NCBI RefSeq assembly: GCF_000341105.1
Contig: NZ_ANBB01000044.1
Location: 62,001 to 126,000, forward strand
Source of the DNA: Nocardiopsis potens DSM 45234
GTDB lineage: Bacteria; Actinomycetota; Actinomycetes; Streptosporangiales; Streptosporangiaceae
Length of the DNA stretch: 64,000 nt
Reading direction: 5' to 3'
Shown here: positions 36,070-44,310 of the stretch, piece after piece
Layout: each line of letters opens with the position of its first letter
How positions within the stretch are numbered: the first letter of the stretch is position 1
Made by a program: the position numbers and the translations under genes
The notes under the pieces: model-generated
Database searches by the model: none
What the model saw: only the letters and a program-made list of their open reading frames with translations
What the model was told of the DNA's origin: nothing

Positions 36070-38889
36070 TCAGCTGCAGCCGCTGGTGGAGCCGCAGCCC
36101 TCGCAGACGTAGCAGGAGCCGGACGGGCGCATCTTGGTGCCGCAGGTGACGCAGAGCGGGGCGTCGGCGACGAAGCCCTGCTCGGCGGCGGTGCGGACGC
36201 GGGACTCGGCGGCGGCGCCGGCGGCGCCCTGCTCCGCGGGGGCCTCCTCGCGGCCGGCCACCGGGGCGGACTGGGCGTAGGACTCCACCTCCGCGGCGAC
36301 CAGCGCCGGGTCCTCGCCGGCGGCCTGGGCCCGGCGCTCCTCCGCGGTGAGCACGCCCAGGTCGGCGCGGACCTCGAAGGAGAGGTGGTCCAGGGCCAGG
36401 CGGCGGAAGATGTAGTCGACCACCGACTGGGCCATCCGGATGTCCGGGTCGTCGGTCATGCCGGCCGGCTCGAACCGCATGTTGGTGAACTTCTCGACGT
36501 AGGTCTCCAGCGGGACCCCGTACTGCAGCGCGATGGAGATCGCGATGGAGAACGCGTCCATCACCCCGGCCAGGGTGGAGCCCTGCTTGCCGAGCTTCAT
36601 GAAGACCTCGCCGAGGCCGTCGTCCGGGTAGGAGCCGGCGGTGATGTAGCCCTCCGCGCCGCCGACCGCGAACGACACCGTCTGGCTGGGGCGCTTCTTC
36701 GGCAGCCGGCGCCGGACCGGGCGGTTCACCTCGACGACCTGCGGCTCGGGCGCCTTCCCGGCCTCCTCCTTCTCCTCGCTCCCGGCGGTGGAGAGCGGCT
36801 GGCCGACCTTGCAGTTGTCCCGGTAGACCGCGAGCGCCTTCAGGCCGAGCTTCCAGCCCTGGAAGTAGATGTGCTCGAAGTCCTCGACGGTGGCCTCCTC
36901 GGGCACGTTCACCGTCTTGGAGATCGCGCCGGAGAGGAACGGCTGCACCGCGGCCATCATCTCCACGTGGCCCATCGGCTTGATGTACCGGCGGCCCATG
37001 GCGCAGTCGAACACCTCGTAGTGCTCCGGGCGCAGCCCGGGGGCGTCCACCACGTGGCCGTTCTCCGAGATGTACTCGACGATGGCCTCGATCTGCTCCT
37101 GCTGGTAGCCGAGCGTGGCCAGCGCCCGCGGGATCGCCTGGTTGACGATCTGCATGGAGCCGCCGCCGACCAGCTTCTTGAACTTGACCAGCGAGAAGTC
37201 CGGCTCGATGCCGGTGGTGTCGCAGTCCATCATGAAGCCGATGGTGCCGGTGGGCGCGAGCAGGCTGGCCTGGGCGTTGCGCCAGCCGTTCTTCTCGCCG
37301 ATCTTGAGGCAGTCCTGCCAGGCGGCGGTGGCGGCCGCGGCGATCGACCGGTCCATCTCGCCGATGGTGCGCAGGTCGTCGTTGGCCGCGGCGTGCTTGC
37401 GCATCACCCGCTTGTGCGCGCCGGCGTTCTTGGCGTAGCCGTCGTAGGGGCCGACCACGCCGGCCAGCTCCGCGCTGCGCTTGTAGGCGGTGCCGGTCAT
37501 CAGCGAGGTGATCGCGGCGGCGACCGCGCGGCCGCCGTCGGAGTCGTAGGCGTGGCCGGTGGCCATCAGCAGCGCGCCCAGGTTGGCGTAGCCGATGCCG
37601 AGCTGGCGGAAGGCCCGGGTGGTCTCGCCGATCTTCTCGGTGGGGAAGTCGGCGAAGGTGATGGAGATGTCCATCGCCGTGATGATCAGCTCGGTGAGCC
37701 TGGCGAACTTCGCGATGTCGAACGAGCCGTCCTCGCCGAGGAACTTCAGCAGGTTGATCGAGGCCAGGTTGCACGAGGAGTTGTCCAGGTGGACGTACTC
37801 CGAGCACGGGTTGCTGGCGGTGATCCGGCCGCTCTCCGGCGCGGTGTGCCAGTCGTTGATGGTGTCGTCGTACTGGAGGCCCGGGTCGGCGCACTCCCAG
37901 GCCGCCTTGGCCATGGAGTGGAAGAGCCGCTTGGCGTCCACCTCGCCCACCGTGTCGCCGGTGGTCCGGGAGACCAGGCCGAAGCCGGAGCCGCTCTCCA
38001 CCGCGCGCATGAACTCGTCGGAGACCCGCACCGAGTTGTTGGCGTTCTGGTACTGGACGCTGAACATGTCCGCGCCGCCCAGGTCGACGTCGAAGCCAGC
38101 GTCGCGCAGCGCGCGGATCTTGTGCTCCTCGCGCGCCTTGGTCTCGATGAACTCCTCGATGTCGGGGTGGTCCACGTCGAGCACGACCATCTTGGCCGCG
38201 CGGCGGGTGGCGCCGCCCGACTTGATGGTGCCGGCCGAGGCGTCGGCGCCGCGCATGAACGAGACCGGGCCCGAGGCGGTGCCGCCGGAGGAGAGCAGCT
38301 CCTTGCTGGAGCGGATCCGGGAGAGGTTGACCCCGGCGCCGGAGCCGCCCTTGAAGATGATCCCCTCCTCCTTGTACCAGTCGAGGATCGACTCCATGGT
38401 GTCGTCCACCGACAGGATGAAGCAGGCCGAGACCTGCTGGCTGGAGGCGGTGCCGACGTTGAACCAGACCGGCGAGTTGAAGCTGAACAGCTGGTGCACC
38501 AGCGCGTACTTCAGCTCGTGGTCGAAGACCTCGGCGTCGGCGTCGGTCGCGAAGTAGCCGTTCTCCCGGCCGGTGCGGGTGTACATCCCGGCGACCCGGT
38601 CCACGAGCTGCTTGAGGCTCCACTCCCGCTGCGGGGTGCCCACCGCGCCGCGGAAGTACTTGCTGGCGACGATCTGGGTGGCGTTCATCGACCAGGCGGC
38701 GGGGAACTCCACGCCCTTCTGCTCGAAGTTGACCGACCCGTCCCGCCAGTTGGTCATGACGATGTCGCGGCGCTCCCACTCGACCTCGTCGTACGGGTGC
38801 ACGCCGGGCGTGGTGAAGATGCGCTCGATCTTCAGCCCCTTGCGGCGGCCGCCGCCCTTGCGCGCCGTCGCGCCCGTCGTCTCCGTCAT
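36070..38889 (-). CDS. nrdJ: Adenosylcobalamin-dependent class II ribonucleotide reductase
   Basis: A 939-residue class II ribonucleotide reductase making deoxynucleotides with vitamin B12, so it works with or without oxygen. The catalytic core includes NPCSEYVHLDNSSCNL, matching the active-site cysteine region. NATQIVASKYFRG lies near the N-terminus and the B12-type finger-loop follows. The C-terminal zinc-binding tail carries CVTCGTKMRPSGSCYVCEGC (two CxxC pairs), which hands electrons to the active site. ATG 38889 has GGGGGA upstream. It lies 99 bases downstream of nrdR, as in Streptomyces nrdRJ. Length is normal. Confidence 0.95.
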   Translation of the reverse strand: MTETTGATARKGGGRRKGLKIERIFTTPGVHPYDEVEWERRDIVMTNWRDGSVNFEQKGVEFPAAWSMNATQIVASKYFRGAVGTPQREWSLKQLVDRVAGMYTRTGRENGYFATDADAEVFDHELKYALVHQLFSFNSPVWFNVGTASSQQVSACFILSVDDTMESILDWYKEEGIIFKGGSGAGVNLSRIRSSKELLSSGGTASGPVSFMRGADASAGTIKSGGATRRAAKMVVLDVDHPDIEEFIETKAREEHKIRALRDAGFDVDLGGADMFSVQYQNANNSVRVSDEFMRAVESGSGFGLVSRTTGDTVGEVDAKRLFHSMAKAAWECADPGLQYDDTINDWHTAPESGRITASNPCSEYVHLDNSSCNLASINLLKFLGEDGSFDIAKFARLTELIITAMDISITFADFPTEKIGETTRAFRQLGIGYANLGALLMATGHAYDSDGGRAVAAAITSLMTGTAYKRSAELAGVVGPYDGYAKNAGAHKRVMRKHAAANDDLRTIGEMDRSIAAAATAAWQDCLKIGEKNGWRNAQASLLAPTGTIGFMMDCDTTGIEPDFSLVKFKKLVGGGSMQIVNQAIPRALATLGYQQEQIEAIVEYISENGHVVDAPGLRPEHYEVFDCAMGRRYIKPMGHVEMMAAVQPFLSGAISKTVNVPEEATVEDFEHIYFQGWKLGLKALAVYRDNCKVGQPLSTAGSEEKEEAGKAPEPQVVEVNRPVRRRLPKKRPSQTVSFAVGGAEGYITAGSYPDDGLGEVFMKLGKQGSTLAGVMDAFSIAISIALQYGVPLETYVEKFTNMRFEPAGMTDDPDIRMAQSVVDYIFRRLALDHLSFEVRADLGVLTAEERRAQAAGEDPALVAAEVESYAQSAPVAGREEAPAEQGAAGAAAESRVRTAAEQGFVADAPLCVTCGTKMRPSGSCYVCEGCGSTSGCS

Positions 38890-38936
38890 GCCGGCTCCCC
38901 CTGAAATCTCGTCCGGGCTCTCCCGGAGCCCCCGTC

Positions 38937-38989
38937 GGCCCGCCTGCGGGCGGGCCCTCCTGCTTCTCCCCGCGCGGCCCCGGGGCCGC
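38937..38989 (-). promoter_or_regulatory. Two hairpins between nrdR and nrdJ
   Basis: An 8-base stem with a 4-base loop (38937-38944 with 38949-38956) and a 16-base palindrome (38974-38989) that touches the nrdR stop. They could attenuate read-through from nrdR into nrdJ or shape processing. Confidence 0.5.
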
Positions 38990-39468
38990 TACGCGCCGTC
39001 CTCGTCCCCGACGCCCGCGGACTGCCGCTCGGCCCGCAGCCGGGAGATCTCCTCCTCGAAGTCGGCCAGCGACTCGAAGCCCCGGTAGACCGATGCGAAC
39101 TGCATGTAGGCCACCTCGTCCAGCTCCTGCAGCGGGCCGAGGATGGCCAGGCCGATCTCGTGCGCGGGCACCTCGGCCAGGCCGCGGCAGCGGATCTCCT
39201 CCTCCACCCGCTGGCCCAGCACGGCCAGGGCGTCCTCGGTGACCGGGCGGCCCTGGCAGGCGCGGCGGACGCCGGCGACGATCTTGGCCCGGGAGAAGGG
39301 CTCGGTGACGCCCGAGCGCTTCTGCACCATCAGCAGGACCGTCTCCTGCGTGGTGAACCGCCGCCCGCACTCCGGGCAGGAGCGGCGGCGGCGGATCGCC
39401 GCGCCGTCGTCGGTGGACCGGCTGTCGATCACCCGGCTGTCCGGATGACGGCAGAACGGACAGTGCAT
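38989..39468 (-). CDS. nrdR: Transcriptional repressor NrdR
   Basis: A 159-residue NrdR. The zinc ribbon uses C3 and C6 (CPFC) and C31 and C34 (CPECGRRF). The ATP-cone domain (about 49-139) senses (d)ATP, with [19 protein letters not shown] at its start. NrdR represses ribonucleotide reductase operons when dATP is high. The frame is open further upstream, but ATG 39468 gives the canonical MHCPFC start and has GGAGG ten bases upstream. Two NrdR-like boxes lie ~150 bases upstream, so it probably represses itself and nrdJ. Confidence 0.95.
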   Translation of the reverse strand: MHCPFCRHPDSRVIDSRSTDDGAAIRRRRSCPECGRRFTTQETVLLMVQKRSGVTEPFSRAKIVAGVRRACQGRPVTEDALAVLGQRVEEEIRCRGLAEVPAHEIGLAILGPLQELDEVAYMQFASVYRGFESLADFEEEISRLRAERQSAGVGDEDGA

Positions 39469-39807
39469 GCCGAAACGCCTCCCTGCGCCCCGCGGCCCTT
39501 CCGCGCCGGCTCCAGCCGCGACGCGCGCGGCGGAGTCCGCTCGCTGTTTCGCCCGGGCCGCCGGCATCGTCCGCACACCGGACGGCCCCATGAAGATCTG
39601 CTCCCACTAAAGCACAACTTATGGGTCATCTGTGCCAAGACGAGCACAAGATCTTGTGGTCAACCTATGAGGCGGTGGGTCGGGACCGCAAGCCCCCGCG
39701 CGGCGTTCGAGCGGCACCGCAGGTCAGCCCGGACGGAAGCGCCCGCGCCCCGGCGTGTCGCACCGGGGCGCGGGCCGCCGCCGTGATGAGGGACACCCGC
39801 ACGGGGG
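39469..39807. other. nrdR upstream region
   Basis: About 340 bases between nrdR and the LysM gene stop. The notable content is the NrdR-like pair at 39611-39658. The rest shows no gene; the LysM gene probably ends near a GC-rich hairpin-prone stretch at ~39690-39790. Confidence 0.5.
39611..39658 (-). promoter_or_regulatory. Pair of NrdR-like boxes
   Basis: Both sites share AGCACAA (39611-39617 and 39643-39649), exactly 32 bases apart, about three helical turns, as in known paired NrdR boxes. The second forms a perfect palindrome CACAAGATCTTGTG (39645-39658). The first has a degenerate other half. A TTGACC lies beside the second site on the minus strand. Confidence 0.65.
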
Positions 39808-40326
39808 TCAGCCCCCGGGGATCCGCAGTCTCTGGCCGGGCTCCAGCTCGGTCCCGGCCAGGCCGTTGAGCTCGACGATCTCGTGCACGGTGCGCCGCGT
39901 GTCGTCACCGGGGCGCACCCGCTCGGCGATCCCCCAAAGCGTATCGCCGTCCCGGACGACCACCGTCGGGGGAACCCCGGCCCCGAAGAAGGCGCCGGCC
40001 GCCGCCCCGGCCCCCGAGGCGCCCGCCGCGGCGGAGGTCATGAACAGCAGCGACAGCATCCCGGTGGCCACCGCGCACAGCAGCGAGACGAGGACCACGC
40101 GGCCGCGCACGGTGAGCCGGAGCCGGGCGCCGGGCCCCCCGCCCGGGGCGGCCAGCAGCTCCGGCAGGCCGGCCAGGGCGGGCGGGGCCGCCGGGGATCG
40201 GTGCCACTCGGGGATCTCGACCGCCCAGTCGTACAGGGCGGGGCCGGGGGGCACCGGCCTCCTGGGACGGGGGATGTGCGGAACGGCACCGGGCGCCCCC
40301 GGCGGGACGGGCGCGGTTTCGGACAT
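39808..40326 (-). CDS. LysM-domain membrane protein (possible SOS division inhibitor)
   Basis: A 172-residue protein. A Pro-rich cytoplasmic head (about 1-70) and one membrane helix (about 74-98) are followed by a Gly/Ala linker and a C-terminal LysM domain (about 121-170), with VRDGDTLWGIAERV and LNGLAGTELEPGQRLRIP, which binds peptidoglycan. It is divergent from lexA with two LexA boxes between, like yneA next to lexA in Bacillus, whose product stops division during DNA damage. That role here is inference from context. ATG 40326 has AAGGGGG upstream. Confidence 0.85.
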   Translation of the reverse strand: MSETAPVPPGAPGAVPHIPRPRRPVPPGPALYDWAVEIPEWHRSPAAPPALAGLPELLAAPGGGPGARLRLTVRGRVVLVSLLCAVATGMLSLLFMTSAAAGASGAGAAAGAFFGAGVPPTVVVRDGDTLWGIAERVRPGDDTRRTVHEIVELNGLAGTELEPGQRLRIPGG

Positions 40327-40353
40327 GGACGCCCCCTTCGAACACCAGTCTGA

Positions 40354-40369
40354 TCGAACTGATGTTCGA
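40354..40369. promoter_or_regulatory. LexA SOS box 1
   Basis: TCGAACTGATGTTCGA is a perfect 16-base palindrome with the actinobacterial GAAC-N4-GTTC core. It lies 28 bases before the LysM protein ATG. Confidence 0.8.
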
Positions 40370-40405
40370 CTAATACCGTATCCGGGCGATTTTTTCATCA
40401 CCATC

Positions 40406-40421
40406 TCGAACGTTTGTTTGA
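40406..40421. promoter_or_regulatory. LexA SOS box 2
   Basis: CGAACGTTTGTTTG contains GAAC-N4-GTTT (40408-40419), a good match to the GAAC-N4-GTTY core. It is 52 bases from the first box and ~170 bases upstream of lexA. Confidence 0.7.
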
Positions 40422-40589
40422 TATCGCTATGTGCAGGCAGTAACGTTGGACGTGCTTTACCTCGACACCGGCGCGGCCCGCGAGCGGGGCGGTCACGGTC
40501 GGTGCCGCCGCACCATCGGTCGAGGATTTCGACGCTCCCGACAGCCCATACGCGCGACGACCGCGAGATCACCGCCGAGGAGGCCGGCC

Positions 40590-41357
40590 GTGCCGGAGGA
40601 GAACCACGGAACGCAGGAACCTCACGCGGGCGGGCCCGGCTCCACCGACCCGCGCCCCGCCTCCCCGGCGCCGGAGGGCGCGCGTACGGGGGTCGCGACG
40701 CAGAGCGGTGCACCGAAACTCACGGCTCGCCAGCAGAGCGTACTGAACTGCATCCACCGCTACGTGCGGCAGCGCGGTTACCCGCCGTCCATCCGGGAGA
40801 TCGGGGACGCCGTGGGCCTGTCGAGCCCGTCCAGTGTCGCGCACCAACTGAAGGTCTTGCAACGCAAGGGCTATCTTCACCGCGACCAGAATCGCCCACG
40901 AGCGGTGGAAATTCGCATTCCGGGCCAGGCGACGGTGCGCTCCTGGGACGAGCTGGAGGGCGAGCCGCAGGCCCCGGAGGGGCGCGCCGCGCACGTCCCG
41001 GTGGTCGGCCGGATCGCGGCCGGCGGCCCGATCCTGGCCGAGGAGTCCATCGAGGACGTCCTGACCCTGCCCAAGCAGATCGTCGGCGAGGGCCGGCTGT
41101 TCATGCTCACCGTGGTCGGCGACTCCATGACCGACGCCGCCATCACCGACGGTGACCTGGTCGTCGTCCGCCAGCAGCCGGACGCCAACAACGGCGACAT
41201 CGTGGCCGCCCTGCTCGGCGACGAGGCCACCGTGAAGGTGTTCAAGCGCGAGGGCGACCACGTCCTGCTGCTGCCCCGCAACGACGCCTACGAGCCGATC
41301 GACGGCGACGAGGCGACCATCCTCGGCAAGGTCGTCGCGGTGATGCGCCGCATGTAG
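40590..41357 (+). CDS. lexA: SOS repressor LexA
   Basis: A 255-residue LexA. The winged-helix DNA-binding domain (about 43-110) includes [20 protein letters not shown]. Self-cleavage residues are intact: Ala144-Gly145 in RIAAGGP, Ser179 in VVGDSM and Lys216 in EATVKVF. The ~42-residue N-terminal extension is common in actinobacteria. GTG 40590 has GAGGAGG seven bases upstream. LexA represses DNA repair genes until RecA triggers its cleavage. Here two boxes in the divergent region should let it control itself and the LysM protein. Confidence 0.95.
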   Translation: MPEENHGTQEPHAGGPGSTDPRPASPAPEGARTGVATQSGAPKLTARQQSVLNCIHRYVRQRGYPPSIREIGDAVGLSSPSSVAHQLKVLQRKGYLHRDQNRPRAVEIRIPGQATVRSWDELEGEPQAPEGRAAHVPVVGRIAAGGPILAEESIEDVLTLPKQIVGEGRLFMLTVVGDSMTDAAITDGDLVVVRQQPDANNGDIVAALLGDEATVKVFKREGDHVLLLPRNDAYEPIDGDEATILGKVVAVMRRM

Positions 41358-41521
41358 CGGCCCCGGTAACGACTTCGCCTCGCTTCGGAACGCCCCCGTG
41401 ACCTTCCGCCCCGGCCGCGGGATCGTTCCCGTTCCGTCACCCCGCGGTGACCTCCGGTGCGCCCCGCGCGGTGCGCACCGGGCCGCCGGACCGCCGCCGT
41501 ACGCCGCTCCCCCGGAGCCCC

Positions 41522-41534
41522 GTACGGTAGGGGC
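41522..41534 (+). promoter_or_regulatory. Leaderless -10 (TACGGT) of the hydrolase gene
   Basis: TACGGT at 41523-41528 is six bases before ATG 41535, which has no separate ribosome-binding sequence except the overlapping GGGG. Confidence 0.45.
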
Positions 41535-42635
41535 ATGCCTTGGCCGCCGCTCCTCCCCGCCCGACCGCGCCCACCGCACCGGGGCGCCCGCCGGACCCCG
41601 CTGCGCCTCGCCGCGGCGGCCGCCGCGGCCGCGCTGCTGGCCGCGGGCTGCGTCCCCGGCGCGGAGCAGGCCGCCCCGCCCGGCGTCGGACCGGTCGAGC
41701 GGGACGTCCGCTTCGCCAGCGGCCCGGACACCCTGTACGGCACCTTCGCGCTGCCGCCCGGGGCCGAGGGGAAGGTGCCGGCCGCGCTGATCATCTCGGG
41801 CAGCGGCCCCACCGACCGCGACGGCAACAGCCCCGGCCGGGCGGACGCGGAGACCAACCTCAACTTCGCCCGGGTGCTCGCCGACGCCGGGGTCGCCTCG
41901 CTCCGCTACGACAAGCTGGGCAGCGGCGAGACCGGCATGGGCTCCCGCGGCGCCGACGACCCGGTCGACTACGACGTCTTCGAGCAGGAGATGGTCGACG
42001 CCTACGCCGAGCTGGCCGCCCAGCCCGAGGTGGACCCCTCCCGCCTGCTGGTGCTCGGCCACAGCGAGGGCGCGCTGTTCGCGCTGCGCGCCCCGGAGGC
42101 CGTCGGCGGGCACCCGCCGGCCGCGCTCGTGCTGGCCGCCCCGCTCGGCACCCGGTACCTGGACCTGCTCGACCGCCAGCTGACCGAGCAGATGCGCACC
42201 GCGGAGACCGCCGGCACCTCCGAGGCCGACGTCACCGCCCTCCTCTCCGACGTGCGCACCGCCACCGCGCGGCTGCGCGCGGGCGAGCCCCTGCCCGAGG
42301 ACCTCTCCCCGGAGCTGGACCCGCTGTTCAGCCCGCAGACCGAGCCGTTCCTCCGCGAGATCGACGCGCTGGACCCGCTCGACCTGGCCCGGGACCTCCC
42401 CGCCGGGACCCCCGCCCTGGTGCTGTGGGGCACCGAGGACGCCCAGGTCACCGAGGCCGAGGTGGACCGGCTGACCGGCGGGCTGCCCGACGCGGCCCGG
42501 GTCGACCTGGACGGCGCCGACCACGTCTTCCGGATGTACGACCCCGCCCCGGGCTCGGTCGCCACCGACGCCGAGCGCGGCTTCTCCCCCGACGCCGCCC
42601 CGGCCCTGGAGGACTTCCTCGACACGGCCCTGTGA
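41535..42635 (+). CDS. Lipoprotein alpha/beta-hydrolase
   Basis: A 366-residue secreted lipoprotein esterase or peptidase-like hydrolase. The signal peptide has a lipobox ending LAAGC, with C39 lipidated. The fold shows IISGSGPTDRDGN (oxyanion loop, about 87-99), nucleophile S177 in GHSEGAL, an acid in the TPALVLWGTEDAQV stretch and a C-terminal DHVFRMY histidine. The SGSGPTDRDG motif is shared with alpha/beta hydrolases of unknown substrate (YqiA-like group). It sits alone downstream of lexA; the start is ATG 41535. A perfect 58-bp palindrome follows the stop. Confidence 0.87.
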   Translation: MPWPPLLPARPRPPHRGARRTPLRLAAAAAAAALLAAGCVPGAEQAAPPGVGPVERDVRFASGPDTLYGTFALPPGAEGKVPAALIISGSGPTDRDGNSPGRADAETNLNFARVLADAGVASLRYDKLGSGETGMGSRGADDPVDYDVFEQEMVDAYAELAAQPEVDPSRLLVLGHSEGALFALRAPEAVGGHPPAALVLAAPLGTRYLDLLDRQLTEQMRTAETAGTSEADVTALLSDVRTATARLRAGEPLPEDLSPELDPLFSPQTEPFLREIDALDPLDLARDLPAGTPALVLWGTEDAQVTEAEVDRLTGGLPDAARVDLDGADHVFRMYDPAPGSVATDAERGFSPDAAPALEDFLDTAL

Positions 42636-42662
42636 CCGGGCGCCGCTCCCGGCCCTCCCCGG

Positions 42663-42720
42663 TGTTCTCGGCGTCGCGGCCGCGTCAGAGCGCTCTGACG
42701 CGGCCGCGACGCCGAGAACA
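42663..42720. terminator. Perfect 58-bp zero-spacer palindrome
   Basis: Left arm 42663-42691 and right arm 42692-42720 are exact reverse complements of 29 bases with no spacer. It lies 28 bases after the hydrolase stop and ~180 bases before the converging gene at 42901. It could terminate both transcripts or extrude as a cruciform. The centre reads AGAGC-GCTCT. Confidence 0.85.
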
Positions 42721-42900
42721 GCGCCCTGGTGCCGGTTCGGGCGGGCGCCCCGCCCCGGGTGGGCGGAGCGTCCGCCGGCGGCATGCACCGTCCCGCGGAA
42801 ACACCCTCGGTCACCCTCCGGGTGACCGTTCGGCCCGCCGGCGGCCGGGATGCCGCGCCCCGGACGGGCCCGGCGGGAGCGGCCCGCCTGCGCCGCGGGG

Positions 42901-44232
42901 TCAGCCCCCGCTCTCCTCGATCCCGGCGACCACCTCGCCGGCCAGGCGCTTGGCGCCGTCGACCATGTCGGCGTCGGGGATCGGCTCGGTGCGCCCGTAG
43001 TCGGCCGCGGAGGAGTAGCAGGTCTCGACGTAGAGGTTGGCGGTGCGCACGCCGACGCAGCCCCAGCCGAGCGGGGCGACCTCGGCGTCGTACCAGGAGT
43101 AGGCCTCGTCGCCGAGCCCGGAGAGCGCGGTGCGCTCGTGCCGCTGCGAGGCGCCGTTCAGCAGCTCCGCGGAGGCCTCCTCGCCGGCGGAGCCGCCCTC
43201 GGTGCCGGTGCGCACCATGACCACGCGCACCGCGGAGGGCGTGTGCGCGGAGTCCTCTCCGGTCGCCCAGCGGCACTGCACGCCGTCGCGGCCCTCCTGC
43301 TCCAGGCCGTCGATGCGGCCGCCGATCTCGGCCTCGGCCTCGGGGACCAGCTCGTCCAGGACGCTCCCCTCGACGACCGGGCACTCGGGGGTCTTCTCGA
43401 AGCCGTCCGAGCCGACCAGGCCCACCACGGCCCACACCCCGGCGCCGACCAGCGCCACGCCGCCGAGGGCCAGCGCGGTGACGGCGGCGGTGGCGCACCC
43501 CCGGTTGGCGCGCGGCGCCTCCGGGGACGGGCCGGCGCCGCTCCCCGGCGGCCCCTGCGGCGGCCCGGAGGGCGGCCCCGCAGGCGGACCCTGCGGATTC
43601 TGCGGCCCCTGGCCCCCCTGCGGCCCGAAAGCGGAGGTCCCCTGCGGGGGCGGTGCGGGGTTCCCCTGCCCGGGGCCGCCCGGGCCGGGGCTCCCGGACG
43701 CACCGGCGGACGCCGCCGGAACAGTCCCGGTACGAGCCGCGCCGGCCCCGTCGGACGGCACCGCCGCTCCCGCCGGCGCTCCGAGCGCTTCCCCCGGAGC
43801 CGGCCGGCCGTCCGGACCGGCCGCAGCCCCCTGCTGATCCGCCCGGCCGGGCGCGCCGGAAGGCCCTGAAGGCCGACCGTCCCGCTCCGGATGCTCCGGG
43901 CCGCCGGCCGGGGGCGGGGAATCCGCTCCGGGAGCCTCGCCGTCCGGGGCCGACCGGTCGTCCGGACCGGCCGCGGGCGCCCCCTGCTCGGTCCGGGCGG
44001 GATCAGCGGAGGGCTCGGCGGGCTCCGAAGGCCGGTCGTCCTGTTCCGGGGCGTCCTGTGCCGAAGCGTCCTGTGCCGGGGCGTCCTGCTCCGGGGCGGG
44101 GGCGCCCGCTTCGGGGGCCTCGGTGTCCGGGGCCGGCCGGGGGCGTCCGAGCGGGGGCGGGGCGGTGCCGCCCTCCGGGTCGGAGGCGGACGGGCCGTCG
44201 TGCGGCCCGGTCCGGTCCGGCTGCTCGGACAT
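42901..44232 (-). CDS. Membrane protein with long disordered N-terminus and extracytoplasmic Cys domain
   Basis: A 443-residue protein. About 240 N-terminal residues are low-complexity Pro/Glu/Ala/Gly/Asp, including repeats such as QDAPAQDASAQDAPEQDD. One membrane helix (about 250-275) follows. The extracytoplasmic C-terminal ~165 residues contain four Cys, with CPVVEGSVLDELVP and VQCRWATGED. The last part resembles the C-terminal region of the 44311 protein, so the two may be related DUF3558-like surface proteins. Function unknown. ATG 44232 has GGGAGGCG upstream; a small inverted repeat lies in the promoter. Confidence 0.8.
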   Translation of the reverse strand: MSEQPDRTGPHDGPSASDPEGGTAPPPLGRPRPAPDTEAPEAGAPAPEQDAPAQDASAQDAPEQDDRPSEPAEPSADPARTEQGAPAAGPDDRSAPDGEAPGADSPPPAGGPEHPERDGRPSGPSGAPGRADQQGAAAGPDGRPAPGEALGAPAGAAVPSDGAGAARTGTVPAASAGASGSPGPGGPGQGNPAPPPQGTSAFGPQGGQGPQNPQGPPAGPPSGPPQGPPGSGAGPSPEAPRANRGCATAAVTALALGGVALVGAGVWAVVGLVGSDGFEKTPECPVVEGSVLDELVPEAEAEIGGRIDGLEQEGRDGVQCRWATGEDSAHTPSAVRVVMVRTGTEGGSAGEEASAELLNGASQRHERTALSGLGDEAYSWYDAEVAPLGWGCVGVRTANLYVETCYSSAADYGRTEPIPDADMVDGAKRLAGEVVAGIEESGG

Positions 44233-44268
44233 GGGCGCCTCCCGGCTGGCTCATCGGTCAGGTCATCG

Positions 44269-44285
44269 TGTACGACAACCGTACA
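44269..44285 (-). promoter_or_regulatory. Inverted repeat in the 42901-gene promoter
   Basis: TGTACG (44269-44274) and CGTACA (44280-44285) with a 5-base spacer lie ~37 bases upstream of the start of the disordered membrane protein. The arrangement could be a GntR-type operator. Confidence 0.4.
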
Positions 44286-44310
44286 AGCGGGGCAGGCTTC
44301 GCGGAGACGG

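Noticed and set aside
38890-38988. Cobalamin riboswitch in front of nrdJ
   Set aside because: The gap is only 99 bases, below the usual ~200 for a B12 riboswitch, and I see no B12-box motif.
39469-39591. N-terminal extension of nrdR to 39591
   Set aside because: The extra 41 residues are Ala/Gly/Arg-rich. NrdR always begins with the zinc ribbon, and ATG 39468 has GGAGG upstream.
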